DNA of 64,000 nt from JACOVP01 sp964390715. Its GTDB lineage: Archaea; Nanobdellota; Nanobdellia; SCGC-AAA011-G17; UBA489. Under the pieces are notes generated by a model. That model did no database searches, was not told the origin of the DNA, and saw only the letters and a list, made by a program, of their open reading frames with translations. Where the stretch lies: contig CAYMIM010000013.1 of the NCBI GenBank assembly GCA_964390715.1, forward strand, positions 27,451 to 91,450, given 5' to 3'. This document shows positions 1-7,635 of this stretch, piece by piece; position 1 is the first letter of the stretch, and every line of letters begins with the position of its first letter. The position numbers and the translations under genes were made by a program.

Positions 1-751
1 GAACAACATCAAGCACAACACCAAGTCCAGCTTCTTCTTTCACTTCAAGAATAGTTCCCTTGCCAGGACCGCTCACAACAATCTGCAAGCTCTTTTCTAG
101 ATATTTTTGCGCTAATCCAATAAGAACCATCAAGAGTTCAGGCAATCCTTCTTGTGTCTTTGCGCTGACAGGAATAATCGCTATCTGATTAGTATAATCG
201 CTGACTCGATCAAACCGTTCTGAGGGAAATCCTAGTTCGGAAAATTTAGCTACTAAAGTATAAAGGAGATTATCCAGTTCTTGTTGCGCTCGTTCTGATT
301 GTCCTTTGATATTCTGTAAGAGGGAAGTCTTGCTGGATCTCCAGCCGTCAAGAACATCAATTTTGTTTAAGGCTACAATAAACGGAGTTTTGTATTGGCG
401 AAGAATGGCGATAGATTCAATCGTCTGTTCCTGAATGCCTTGGTTGGAATCAACAACAAGAATAGCTAAGTCCGCGAGATTGCCTCCACGTTTACGCATA
501 TGGTTAAAGGCGGCGTGCCCAGGAGTGTCTAGAAACAACAGCCCAGGAATGTTTATTTTCGTAGAGGCTTGTTTCAGTAATGGTCCACAGAATTTTTCTA
601 CTGCGCTAAAAGGAATAGGATAGGACTTCAGTGATTGAGTGATGCCTCCAGCTTCTCCTTTGGTGATAGAAATCCCTTTAATCCGTTCTAAGATGCTCGA
701 TTTGCCGTGGTCAATATGACCTACAAGCACTACTATGGGTTGTCTGATCAT
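1..751 (-). CDS. infB: Translation initiation factor aIF5B (IF-2 family), N-terminal part
   Basis: GTPase that promotes ribosomal subunit joining and initiator tRNA placement in archaea. Reading the minus strand from the ATG at 751 gives about 250 residues. They include a P-loop GHIDHGKSS near residue 12, the G3 motif DTPGHAAF, a G4 motif NKID, and at the truncated end GTILEVKEEAGLG, which is typical of the start of domain II. The gene runs off the left edge, so roughly the C-terminal 60 percent is missing, judging from the usual family length of about 590 residues. A purine-rich GAGGCAGAGG lies just before the ATG. The next gene ends about 60 bp upstream on the same strand, so it may be cotranscribed. 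Confidence 0.95.
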   Translation of the reverse strand, partial: MIRQPIVVLVGHIDHGKSSILERIKGISITKGEAGGITQSLKSYPIPFSAVEKFCGPLLKQASTKINIPGLLFLDTPGHAAFNHMRKRGGNLADLAILVVDSNQGIQEQTIESIAILRQYKTPFIVALNKIDVLDGWRSSKTSLLQNIKGQSERAQQELDNLLYTLVAKFSELGFPSERFDRVSDYTNQIAIIPVSAKTQEGLPELLMVLIGLAQKYLEKSLQIVVSGPGKGTILEVKEEAGLGVVLDVV

Positions 752-811
752 GGGATCCTCTGCCTCTTTTCCTAGCGGAAAAAGGGTGAAAATCGTTTAA
801 AAAGATTGGGG

Positions 812-1477
812 TTATAAGAGGTACTTAAAAGAAGGAGCTATAGCGACGGTCCCGCGATAATCACCATAATGTATTTCATCGTCCGCTGTACCTCTTGCAA
901 TTTCTTCTCTAGTAAGAAGATGAACGAAGGGGTCTCTTTTTCTAATTCCTCCTTCAACAAGTCTGCGAGAAACACGTGTGAGGTTTGCTTGAAATATTTC
1001 CCAAAAATATTCTGTGAGTTCTCCTTTTTGTTCACCTCGTGAGGTAGATAATTGTATACGAACTGTGCTAATAAGATTTAATTTTGGAAATCCGTTACGT
1101 ACCAAAGCAAGAACTTGTTGATCGTGAATAAGTTCTTCATAGAGTTCTCGAGAAGGAGTACGCTCTCTACGTCTGCGACTGGCAAACCAAGAAGCGAAAG
1201 CTTCTAAAGCAGTTTTTCGATCATCAAGAGACTCTGGTAATAATAAACGCAAATCTTTTCCTTCCTCCTGAAAAGTAAGGCCGAGTTCTCGTTCTAAGTA
1301 TTTTCTGGTAGTCTTTTTAGTATAATGAAAACTACCTCCTGGTGGACTATAAACAAATTTTCCCTGGCGCAAGCTATTTTCATTAAGAGTACCAAGAAAT
1401 TTATCATGGAGAACAATTTTAATAAGACCTGCACAACTTATTCGACGTGGAATAGTTGAAGATATCATAAGGATCAT
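812..1477 (-). CDS. SMODS-associated NUDIX-like protein
   Basis: 221 residues. The middle resembles the NUDIX-like domain described beside SMODS nucleotidyltransferases in bacterial conflict systems (Sa_NUDIX). A substrate-handling segment FVYSPPGGSFHYT lies near residues 41-53. A conserved-looking block ERTPSRELYEELIHD near 104-118 occupies the NUDIX box position, where the family has REx(F/L)xEELI. The function is unknown; the family is thought to process or sense a nucleotide-like molecule. It overlaps the upstream kinase-like gene by 4 bp (ATGA type), so the two are translationally coupled. No SMODS or CD-NTase gene is in the window. The assignment rests on remembered motif pattern only. 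Confidence 0.55.
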   Translation of the reverse strand: MILMISSTIPRRISCAGLIKIVLHDKFLGTLNENSLRQGKFVYSPPGGSFHYTKKTTRKYLERELGLTFQEEGKDLRLLLPESLDDRKTALEAFASWFASRRRRERTPSRELYEELIHDQQVLALVRNGFPKLNLISTVRIQLSTSRGEQKGELTEYFWEIFQANLTRVSRRLVEGGIRKRDPFVHLLTREEIARGTADDEIHYGDYRGTVAIAPSFKYLL

Positions 1478-2928
1478 TTCCTATCAGAATAGTTTTGAGA
1501 TAATAATTTCCCTCGTTTATAAGAATGCACGAAAGATTTAAAGAGAGAATCTTGTTGTGTAGGATCATCAAGAGAACTTAAAAATTGAGATTTAAGGTCC
1601 CCAGGAATCAAAGAAAGCACACCACCATATAAAGAAGGAAATAAGTCTCTATTTTTGTTCAAAATCTGAAGTAAAGAAAGAGATTGTGCGACAAAATAAT
1701 GTTCTGGTTTTTTAAGGGGGAGATTAGAGATACCAGACGGAGATTCTTGACGACGTTTGTCATTTCTTGAAGTTAGTTGAAGAGAGTCAGATTGTCTAAG
1801 GCTAAGATAAGTAAAAACGGTTCCTATATTATGTAAAAGCACCTCTACAGCCCCTATAGCAAACCTATGTTTATTATCATCTGTAGAAGATAATTGGAGC
1901 TGGTGTCGCTTAATAAGGTCTTCTAGTTGTTGATCGTGAATCTGAGAAAGTTGATCCAAAGAAAACATGGCTCTCAAGCGAGGATCCATTAGCAAAGAGA
2001 TCATATCTAAGTCTACAGGACCTTTGCGCATATCAGTAAGATCACAAAGAGCAAACTTTAGAGAAGAACCATCTCCAGAACAACGATAAAGAATATTATC
2101 CGGTCGAAAATCGCCATGAATAATAGTCTCAGGAGCTTCCAAATATTCTATTAAAGACATGCGTTCACGATAATGACCATATCTTTGATTCCAATCTAAC
2201 AACCTATTTTCAGAAGCGTCCTCATTTAGAAGATGTGGAATTTTAGCTTTAGATTGGCTAGATATATAAAAGTTTCCTAAAGTCTTAAACAAAGCACGTA
2301 AATTACGATTTAAAAATTTATGAATATCAGAGCGTTCATTGTATCGAAGAGAGACTTTCTCTGGATGTTCTCCAGAAGATAAATTTACTCGAGCTAAAGA
2401 ATCATGACTTTCTGTGAGAATGGTAGTTAAATCCTTTTGTACATCTTGACGAAGGTCAGATCTTCTCTGTTCCTTTCTACTCCTCTTAAATGCCCAGTAT
2501 TGTTCATCAAGTCGTTTATAGTATGATCCATCAAGAGCAGTCATAACTACAAAATGATTTGTAGGATCATGAAGCACAGGCTGTGGTTGATTATCATTAA
2601 TTTCGTGCAGTAAAGAAAGGTTAATATATTCGGCTTGATCTAACTGCATTTCTGTTGGCTCAGCTAAGCCTGGTCGCATATGTATACTTTCTTCAGGAGG
2701 TAGAAATCGTTTGATAATAAAATTTTTAGGTCCTGCTTTTAAGTCAGAAGAAGTAATGGTGATTTTGTAAACTTCTGAACGAGTACCTCGATAGATTAAT
2801 GCTACGTTATGTTCGATTTGAAGATCGGAAGAAATACTTAAAGATTGAGAAAGATGACTATGAAAGGGCTTAGAAGTAGTTATAGCTTTAATCCATCTCA
2901 AGTCCGGTGTAGCTTCGACAGGTACCAT
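1474..2928 (-). CDS. APH/choline-kinase-fold phosphotransferase-like protein
   Basis: 484-residue soluble protein with a phosphotransferase kinase fold. An N-terminal glycine-loop-like YRGTRSEVYKI is followed by a lysine in FIIKRF (about residue 74) and a hinge-like HFVVMTAL. The catalytic loop IIHGDFRPDNILY (about 270-282) has the APH-type HGDxxxxN, followed by CDLTDMRKGPVDLDMISLL in place of the metal-binding DFG. All key catalytic residues (Lys, HGD, Asn, Asp) appear present, so it is probably active. The substrate cannot be named. The roughly 150 C-terminal residues are helical and unassigned. It is the first gene of a pair with the NUDIX-like gene, with an ATGA overlap. Confidence 0.7.
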   Translation of the reverse strand: MVPVEATPDLRWIKAITTSKPFHSHLSQSLSISSDLQIEHNVALIYRGTRSEVYKITITSSDLKAGPKNFIIKRFLPPEESIHMRPGLAEPTEMQLDQAEYINLSLLHEINDNQPQPVLHDPTNHFVVMTALDGSYYKRLDEQYWAFKRSRKEQRRSDLRQDVQKDLTTILTESHDSLARVNLSSGEHPEKVSLRYNERSDIHKFLNRNLRALFKTLGNFYISSQSKAKIPHLLNEDASENRLLDWNQRYGHYRERMSLIEYLEAPETIIHGDFRPDNILYRCSGDGSSLKFALCDLTDMRKGPVDLDMISLLMDPRLRAMFSLDQLSQIHDQQLEDLIKRHQLQLSSTDDNKHRFAIGAVEVLLHNIGTVFTYLSLRQSDSLQLTSRNDKRRQESPSGISNLPLKKPEHYFVAQSLSLLQILNKNRDLFPSLYGGVLSLIPGDLKSQFLSSLDDPTQQDSLFKSFVHSYKRGKLLSQNYSDRK

Positions 2929-3027
2929 GTTTCATTGTTTCACCCCATTTGATTTAAGCGTTGATATTATTATATTAGTTTCTTTTCTTACTTGAAAATC
3001 CCTTTATAAAACTTTTTAAGAGTAGAG

Positions 3028-3993
3028 CTAGGAGTATCTTCCCTCCTCTCGATAGACTAATCGCGCTAAATTACGAGTAAAAACTATAATAGTCTTGAGG
3101 CGTTCAAAAGAGGAAAATAAGTGAGGATCCTTGCATTTTTTAATAGAAGTATTGCAGATATCTAGAAGCTTCTCGCGTTCTTTAGCAATATCATAGGCCA
3201 AATTCTCATCATGGTTATAAATAGCTTTCATAACATCAAGATAGAGTTTATGGGTTTTTTCATAAATAGAAAAGAAATCAGGTACTTTTTTAGGGGAATT
3301 GCCTGATTGTGTTAGTGTTCGCCCTATACGCTTAATCTCGTCTGCTATTAATTCTAGTTGTTCAACAATCTCATTAGAGAATAAAAGCTGAGGAATATTG
3401 GTATCGAGCCTCTTGATAAGTGGTGGATGGCGAAGACATTTTTTAACTATACGGTCAGAAAGATAGGCTAATCGATTAATATCTTTATCGCGACGAAGAA
3501 GGTCAGAAGAGTCATCTTCCAAAGAAATTGTCTGTAAATCTTCAAACATGGAGCGCAGAATAGTATCGATTCTCCTAATAATAACTTTAAAGGATATTTC
3601 AGAAGGATTAAGGAAGTCCTTAGCAACTAGCTTAGTTTTAGTTTGTTCTATAATTTCCAGAGCCATGAGGTTATTGAGCAGATTACGAATATAAGTCTGT
3701 TTTTCACGAAGCGTTTTCTCGCCTTGCAAAATAAAAGTATCATAACCAGCAAGATATTTAGAAATGATGCGTCGTTCAATATCAGATTCATCTAAAGAGT
3801 CAATATCAAGGGTAAGTGTAAGAGATTCAGGCTCAGTTTCTTCCATTCTCGGAGAAACAACAAGCTCATTATTCCCGTTCTCATTCATGTAAACCATATC
3901 ACCTTTCTGTAAATTATTTTTCCTCAACCAGTCCTTCGGAACAGAAACTACAAAAGAGCTATTGCCAAACTTGATCAGTCGTCTATAATCCAT
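3028..3993 (-). CDS. phoU: AbrB-PhoU fusion, phosphate-uptake regulator
   Basis: 321 residues. The N-terminus (about 3-47) is a SpoVT/AbrB swapped-hairpin DNA-binding domain: YRRLIKFGNSSFVVSVPKDW, then LQKGDMVY. The rest is two PhoU-like three-helix repeats (about 110-210 and 215-315). This fusion is common in archaea and is thought to regulate phosphate transport genes, although no pst genes are in the window. It is transcribed alone. The region before its start holds a short inverted repeat TACCG-N9-CGGTA that might be its own operator (inference). Confidence 0.85.
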   Translation of the reverse strand: MDYRRLIKFGNSSFVVSVPKDWLRKNNLQKGDMVYMNENGNNELVVSPRMEETEPESLTLTLDIDSLDESDIERRIISKYLAGYDTFILQGEKTLREKQTYIRNLLNNLMALEIIEQTKTKLVAKDFLNPSEISFKVIIRRIDTILRSMFEDLQTISLEDDSSDLLRRDKDINRLAYLSDRIVKKCLRHPPLIKRLDTNIPQLLFSNEIVEQLELIADEIKRIGRTLTQSGNSPKKVPDFFSIYEKTHKLYLDVMKAIYNHDENLAYDIAKEREKLLDICNTSIKKCKDPHLFSSFERLKTIIVFTRNLARLVYREEGRYS

Positions 3994-4025
3994 GTTTCAT
4001 CCCCCATAATATGTATTGGAAATAC

Positions 4026-4044
4026 TACCGTAATCTTTTCGGTA
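4026..4044. promoter_or_regulatory. Inverted repeat TACCG-N9-CGGTA upstream of AbrB-PhoU gene
   Basis: A perfect 5-bp inverted repeat with a 9-nt spacer lies 33 bp before the phoU-like ATG in a very AT-rich divergent intergenic region. It could be an operator for the AbrB domain or a chance palindrome. Confidence 0.25.
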
Positions 4045-4077
4045 AAATATATCCCTAATATATAGAATATCGGACAC

Positions 4078-4087
4078 CTATATATAA
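4078..4087 (+). promoter_or_regulatory. TATA box for the small-gene unit
   Basis: The TA-rich stretch TATATATAAA lies about 60 bp before the ATG at 4143. It is followed by a strong Shine-Dalgarno-like GGGGGGTGA directly before that ATG. Confidence 0.45.
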
Positions 4088-4142
4088 ATCTATCCCTCTA
4101 TATGCTTCTATGAGTAGCCACCAACACTGGGGGGTGAAATCG

Positions 4143-4319
4143 ATGGCAGCGCACAAAGATCGAACAAAAAAAGAGATGTACGAGTTGTTTGATGAGCTGG
4201 AAGAGAACGATGATTTCTACAGTGAGAACGAGATAGGGTCGTTGTTGGAAGACGATGAAATCTCTGACGAAGAAGAAGCCTTCATGATGGGCTATATGGA
4301 CCTTGATGAAGCGCGGTGA
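4143..4319 (+). CDS. Small acidic protein, first of three tiny genes
   Basis: 58 residues, highly acidic in the second half. The ATG at 4143 is chosen because GGGGTGA sits 6 bp upstream; an earlier in-frame ATG at 4110 lacks such a site. I recognise no named family. The C-terminal motif DEEEAFMMGYMD resembles DDVDEGFMKGYN in the acidic zinc-finger protein at 18878-19153. The next gene, encoding a CxxC/CxxC zinc protein, starts 10 bp after the stop, so the pair corresponds to the two halves of that fused protein. Confidence 0.7.
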   Translation: MAAHKDRTKKEMYELFDELEENDDFYSENEIGSLLEDDEISDEEEAFMMGYMDLDEAR

Positions 4320-4329
4320 GGACAAACCC

Positions 4330-4473
4330 ATGACTAAGTACCGAATGTGCATAGCCTGCGCGACACTCATCACCAAGAGTGCGCGCTCTGATCCCTATAT
4401 TTGTAGGGAATGTGAGCGAGAAATGCGGGCGATGGAGCTCCTAACGCCAGTCTATCATCAACGTTTCGAGTAA
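4330..4473 (+). CDS. Tiny zinc-ribbon protein
   Basis: 47 residues with MCIACATLI near the start and YICRECERE near residue 27. These two CxxC pairs are spaced as in a treble-clef or zinc-ribbon knuckle. It starts 10 bp after the acidic small gene and is followed 5 bp later by a third tiny ORF, so the three look like one transcript. The function is unknown. It may be a small zinc-binding regulator, like the C-terminal half of the protein at 18878-19153. Confidence 0.6.
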   Translation: MTKYRMCIACATLITKSARSDPYICRECEREMRAMELLTPVYHQRFE

Positions 4474-4478
4474 ACACC

Positions 4479-4580
4479 ATGCGACAAGACCAGATAAACA
4501 GCAAGCAGCGGCCAAAGAAGAAAAGAGGTATCAGGGAAAAGCCGTTGTATCCTATTGATATCGAGATTATTCACGAATAA
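4479..4580 (+). CDS. Tiny basic protein, third of the small-gene set
   Basis: 33 residues: a lysine/arginine-rich first half (RPKKKRGIR) and a hydrophobic/acidic tail YPIDIEIIHE. The start is 5 bp after the zinc protein and the end overlaps the convergent Hsp20 gene by 14 bp. It is supported only by position and composition and may be spurious. Confidence 0.35.
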   Translation: MRQDQINSKQRPKKKRGIREKPLYPIDIEIIHE

Positions 4581-4947
4581 ATGACTGGGGTACGCTGATA
4601 TAAAGAGTGTCACCAATATATTTTGCGGACGCCTTCAGCATGTTCGCGGTTGAAGGTAAATCAATCGAGCGATAATAAGTTTTGACATGCTTTCCAAATG
4701 CTTTGTGTTCTGCTAGAACTTCTACAGTTCGTCCAGCCATTTTCAAAGTCAAATAACGTCGATCTACATCGGGTAAAGTGACCTTAATGAGAATCTCTTT
4801 GAAGTTTTGGGACATTTCGCTGTACGGTTCTTCAAATTGACCCATCGCTTTCTTCACAGCGTTGACATTCTTCTTGAGAATCTTGACAAATTTATTGAGA
4901 TCTGCTTGTTCTAAGAAAGACATCTCTTTTTTTGTTCTTTTTCCCAC
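4567..4947 (-). CDS. Hsp20/alpha-crystallin family protein
   Basis: 126 residues. A helical N-terminal arm (about 1-45) is followed by an alpha-crystallin-like beta domain. EILIKVTLPDVDRRYLTLKM and AGRTVEVLAEHK are the early strands, and YYRSIDLPSTA followed by GDTLYISVP are the late strands, with the family's A-x-x-x-x-G-x-L-x-I-x-x-P pattern (ASAKYIGDTLYISVP). Small heat-shock proteins hold unfolding proteins as oligomers. A GTG at 4947, preceded by GGGGTG, is used as the start; the ATG at 4923 (MSFLEQ) is an alternative. It sits just downstream of ndk and may be in its transcript. Confidence 0.75.
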   Translation of the reverse strand: MGKRTKKEMSFLEQADLNKFVKILKKNVNAVKKAMGQFEEPYSEMSQNFKEILIKVTLPDVDRRYLTLKMAGRTVEVLAEHKAFGKHVKTYYRSIDLPSTANMLKASAKYIGDTLYISVPQSFIRE

Positions 4948-4969
4948 CTATACACCCCTAGTTTAGGGA

Positions 4970-5533
4970 TTAATAAAGATGATGGTCATGTACGCCTTTA
5001 TAGGAATATAATTCTTGCGCAGTAAACCATAAGGAAATTTCTCTATCCGCTTCTGCTTTAGTTCCTGACGCGTGCACTAAGTTTCTTACGGATCGTCCTT
5101 TGTTGTCGCTTAAAGCGTAGCTGTCTAAAGCAAAGTCTCCGCGAATAGTGCCAGGCGATGCTTGTCTGGGTTCTGTCGATCCAACAATCTTTCTGCCAAG
5201 ATCAATAGCGTGTGGTCCCTCAAGCGCAATCGCGACAACAGGTCCTTCTTGCAAGAAAATTTTGTTCATTTTTTGGACACGTTCAGCGATTTGCTTTGGC
5301 GTTTCTTTCAAGGTCATGCCTTTTTCCGCGTAGCTTTTTTTTGTTTTTTCCGCTAACGCGTTAGCCCATTCTTCCGTAACAACATAATGGTTGCTTGCCA
5401 TCATATCGCTTGCTTTAACAAGTTTCAATCCGACAATCTTCAGACCAATTTGTTCAAAACGTTTGAGAATTTCTCCCACTAATCCTTTCAAGACACCATC
5501 GTGTTTGACCAGAATTAGGGTGCGTTCCATCAT
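4970..5533 (-). CDS. ndk: Nucleoside diphosphate kinase
   Basis: 187 residues. Transfers the gamma phosphate from ATP to NDPs through a phosphohistidine. Visible are the N-terminal ERTLILVKHDGV strand, and NLVHASGT with the active-site His (the family has NxxHGSD), then a family-like W/F tail. The HASGT version and the insertion around residues 60-90 make it longer than the usual 150 residues but are common in archaeal and DPANN forms. It is the last gene of the L7ae-S28e-L24e-Ndk cluster and overlaps L24e by 4 bp (ATGA). Confidence 0.95.
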   Translation of the reverse strand: MMERTLILVKHDGVLKGLVGEILKRFEQIGLKIVGLKLVKASDMMASNHYVVTEEWANALAEKTKKSYAEKGMTLKETPKQIAERVQKMNKIFLQEGPVVAIALEGPHAIDLGRKIVGSTEPRQASPGTIRGDFALDSYALSDNKGRSVRNLVHASGTKAEADREISLWFTAQELYSYKGVHDHHLY

Positions 5534-5742
5534 AGTTTATTGAGTTTTTCTTTTGACTTTTGAGAAGCTGAAAGTTTTTCTTCATGTCTAGCCCATTTGA
5601 CTCGTAAAGCTTTTCTGCCAAGGACTAAAGAGTTTTTTCTGCATTTAGAGCCGCAAAAATAAAGAATTTTAGCGTCATTGCGCACATACATGATGCCTGT
5701 TCCAGGGTTCATGGTCTTTCCGCAGAAGCTGCAGAGAGTCAT
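5530..5742 (-). CDS. rpl24e: Ribosomal protein eL24
   Basis: 70 residues with the treble-clef zinc finger CSFCGK (4-9) and FCGSKCRK (29-36), followed by the basic RKALRVKWARHEE segment typical of eL24 of the large subunit. Overlaps its neighbours by 4 bp on both sides, in the conserved archaeal L7ae-S28e-L24e-Ndk order. Confidence 0.97.
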   Translation of the reverse strand: MTLCSFCGKTMNPGTGIMYVRNDAKILYFCGSKCRKNSLVLGRKALRVKWARHEEKLSASQKSKEKLNKL

Positions 5743-6083
5743 GTTTTTCTACCGCCCTTGGAATTTTGTGTTAGGCTGCGAGCTTCAATTTCTGTTTCTC
5801 GCAAGAGTAAAACATCTTGTTCGCGAATAGCTCCTTTGACATTGCGTCGCAAAACTTTGCCCTTATCTATGCCATCCATAATACGGCAGCGAACTTGAGT
5901 AATGCCTCCACGAGTGCCAGTTCTGCCAACAATCTCTTCAACGATAGCGGGTACAGCGGGAGTAAAATTAACAGTCGTTCCTTTTTGTTGTTGAGGTTGT
6001 TCTGGAACAGCGGCTTGCTGTTTGTCAGGTCTCTTGCCTGGAGGAGCAGGCGCTTGTTTTGGAACAGGAGGTTGATCAGCCAT
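5739..6083 (-). CDS. rps28e: Ribosomal protein eS28 with long N-terminal extension
   Basis: 114 residues against about 65-75 in the family. The core begins near residue 43 (TPAVPAIVEEIVGRTG) and contains ITQVRCRIMDG, VLRRNVKGAIREQDVLLLRETEIEAR, which are diagnostic. The first roughly 40 residues are rich in Pro, Gln and Ala and look disordered. The only good ATG is at 6083, 11 bp after the L7ae stop, so the extension appears to be real. Small-subunit protein near the mRNA exit. Confidence 0.95.
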   Translation of the reverse strand: MADQPPVPKQAPAPPGKRPDKQQAAVPEQPQQQKGTTVNFTPAVPAIVEEIVGRTGTRGGITQVRCRIMDGIDKGKVLRRNVKGAIREQDVLLLRETEIEARSLTQNSKGGRKT

Positions 6084-6094
6084 AGTCTACCTGG

Positions 6095-6424
6095 TTATTT
6101 GGATTTAGCCGCGATGTCCTTAATCAGATCAGCGGCGTCCCCTTCTTGAACAATGGCTACACTCACAGTAGGAACACTTAAACCAGCGGCGGCGCCTAAT
6201 TCTTCTTTGCTTGCCTTGGCGACAAAAAGAACTTTCTTTTCCGTGCATAAGGGAGCTAAGTGCAGAGTGATTTCTGGTGGATTAGCGTCTCCAGCGATAA
6301 CAACGAGTTTAGCGATGCCACGTTCAATAGCTTTCGTGGTTTCATTAGTGCCTTTTTTAATTTTGCCTGTTTTTCTGGCGATTTCAACAGCTTCGTAAGC
6401 TTTTTTTAAGAGTTCATCTGACAT
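6095..6424 (-). CDS. rpl7ae: Ribosomal protein eL8 (L7Ae)
   Basis: 109 residues. Kink-turn RNA-binding protein of the 50S subunit and of box C/D and H/ACA RNPs and RNase P in archaea. Diagnostic motifs are KKGTNETTKAIERG (RNA contact), AKLVVIAGDANPPE and LCTEKKVLFVAKASKEELG. The ATG is preceded by a strong GGAGGT. First gene of the ribosomal cluster, with a TATA element about 60 bp upstream. Confidence 0.98.
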   Translation of the reverse strand: MSDELLKKAYEAVEIARKTGKIKKGTNETTKAIERGIAKLVVIAGDANPPEITLHLAPLCTEKKVLFVAKASKEELGAAAGLSVPTVSVAIVQEGDAADLIKDIAAKSK

Positions 6425-6479
6425 GGTGTACCTCCCTCAAACCCATAAGGTCATTGGTACAAAAAGAACCAGCTCAACG

Positions 6480-6490
6480 CTTTAAAAAGG
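6480..6490 (-). promoter_or_regulatory. TATA box for the L7ae-S28e-L24e-Ndk cluster
   Basis: On the minus strand CCTTTTTAAAG lies about 57 bp before the L7ae ATG, leaving room for a short leader with the GGAGGT ribosome-binding site. Confidence 0.5.
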
Positions 6491-6503
6491 TTTCTATCAA
6501 CGT

Positions 6504-7550
6504 TTAGTTATTTTGCGCGGCAGATCGAAAATGAGTAGAAATATAAAAGAGAAGAAACAAGACTGCTACGGCGATCGTAATAAAAATAATATTCTTCAAG
6601 ATAATGATAAGAGTCCAGAGCAAGGCGAAATGGAGAAGTGCGAGCAACAGACTGACAAAGAAAATAACAAAGCCAACCGCGCCATCAATCCATCTACCGA
6701 TAAGAGGTATTTTTCGAACGTAGTTGGACATAACGGAAAGAGGTCCAAAAAGTAACATATAACCAGCAAACAAGATAAGAAGAGTCATAAGTCGTAAAAA
6801 CATAGCCCAGAATTTATCTTGTTCTTTAAGTGCTGCATAAGTTTGCTGATAATTTTTTGTAGACACCAGTAAATATTTTTTGTTGCCACTGTCACTAATA
6901 ACTTGGCCATCAGAATTTCCAGCTACTAACAAGGAAGTAGTATCTCTGATATAATGCATGCTTTCTCGGTGAGTGGTATCAATGTCTTTTTTATATTCTT
7001 CAGCTCCAATAATTTTAGCGTTTTCTGATGTTAGAACTTTAAAATTTCCTAAAGAAAAAGGTGGAAATTTAGTCTCTTTGGAGAGAATATTCCAATTGCT
7101 TTCATTGACGCTATAACATTGCTCACATTTTTCTTCATCATTATTGTCACGACGACATTGTTGTCCTTTTTTTTCAAGTACCTGTTGATTTTGTTGCAAC
7201 GCGCCACAATAATCTTTAACCATATATTGTAGTTCTTCTTGTTGGTAGTCATAGTAGAGACAATTTCCTGTTACTCTGTTATTATAGCAAGGAATAGGAT
7301 CAGTGGTAGTTGCAACGCCCGTTGTTCTAATATACCCTGTTGCTCCGCTCATGGGTGTTACTTCTTTCGTTAAAGAGAATATCTTCGCGCTATTTTGGCT
7401 TTCCGCAAACCACAACACCATTGGGGCAAAAAGAATAAGAAACAAAAGACCTACAAAAATGCCTACGACACTTTTGAACAATAAAGAAATAGGATTTGAC
7501 GATGGAGCTCGCTGTACCGTTCCAGGAGCTGGAGTTTGGAAGTCAACCAT
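6504..7550 (-). CDS. TMEM43-like membrane protein
   Basis: 348 residues. One membrane helix (about 23-48) is followed by a long extracytoplasmic domain (about 50-245) with several cysteines, including CEQC, and then three helices near 250-270, 292-316 and 319-339. The linker FGPLSVMSNYVRKIPLIGRWIDGAVGF matches the TMEM43 pattern of a short P-L..IPxLG motif between the last helices. The function of prokaryotic TMEM43 proteins is not established; the eukaryotic one is an inner nuclear membrane protein. It lies upstream of the L7ae cluster on the same strand but is separated by a promoter-like element. Confidence 0.6.
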   Translation of the reverse strand: MVDFQTPAPGTVQRAPSSNPISLLFKSVVGIFVGLLFLILFAPMVLWFAESQNSAKIFSLTKEVTPMSGATGYIRTTGVATTTDPIPCYNNRVTGNCLYYDYQQEELQYMVKDYCGALQQNQQVLEKKGQQCRRDNNDEEKCEQCYSVNESNWNILSKETKFPPFSLGNFKVLTSENAKIIGAEEYKKDIDTTHRESMHYIRDTTSLLVAGNSDGQVISDSGNKKYLLVSTKNYQQTYAALKEQDKFWAMFLRLMTLLILFAGYMLLFGPLSVMSNYVRKIPLIGRWIDGAVGFVIFFVSLLLALLHFALLWTLIIILKNIIFITIAVAVLFLLFYISTHFRSAAQNN

Positions 7551-7617
7551 AGTAATTTGTGATTTCTGTTGCTTTAAATAGATTCTCTTTTTTACGTAGA
7601 ATCCTAATAAAAGGAAG

Positions 7618-7626
7618 ATTTATATA
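7618..7626 (+). promoter_or_regulatory. TATA box, leaderless lipoprotein gene
   Basis: ATTTATATA ends 9 bp before the ATG at 7636. The close spacing suggests a leaderless transcript or a start slightly downstream; the second ATG at 7648 (MQIKK) fits the usual 25-bp offset better. Confidence 0.45.
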
Positions 7627-7635
7627 GAAAAGAAA

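Noticed and set aside
4098..4376. Minus-strand ORF covering the small acidic genes
   Set aside because: Hydrophobic shadow of the plus-strand genes, which have better ribosome-binding sites and zinc motifs.
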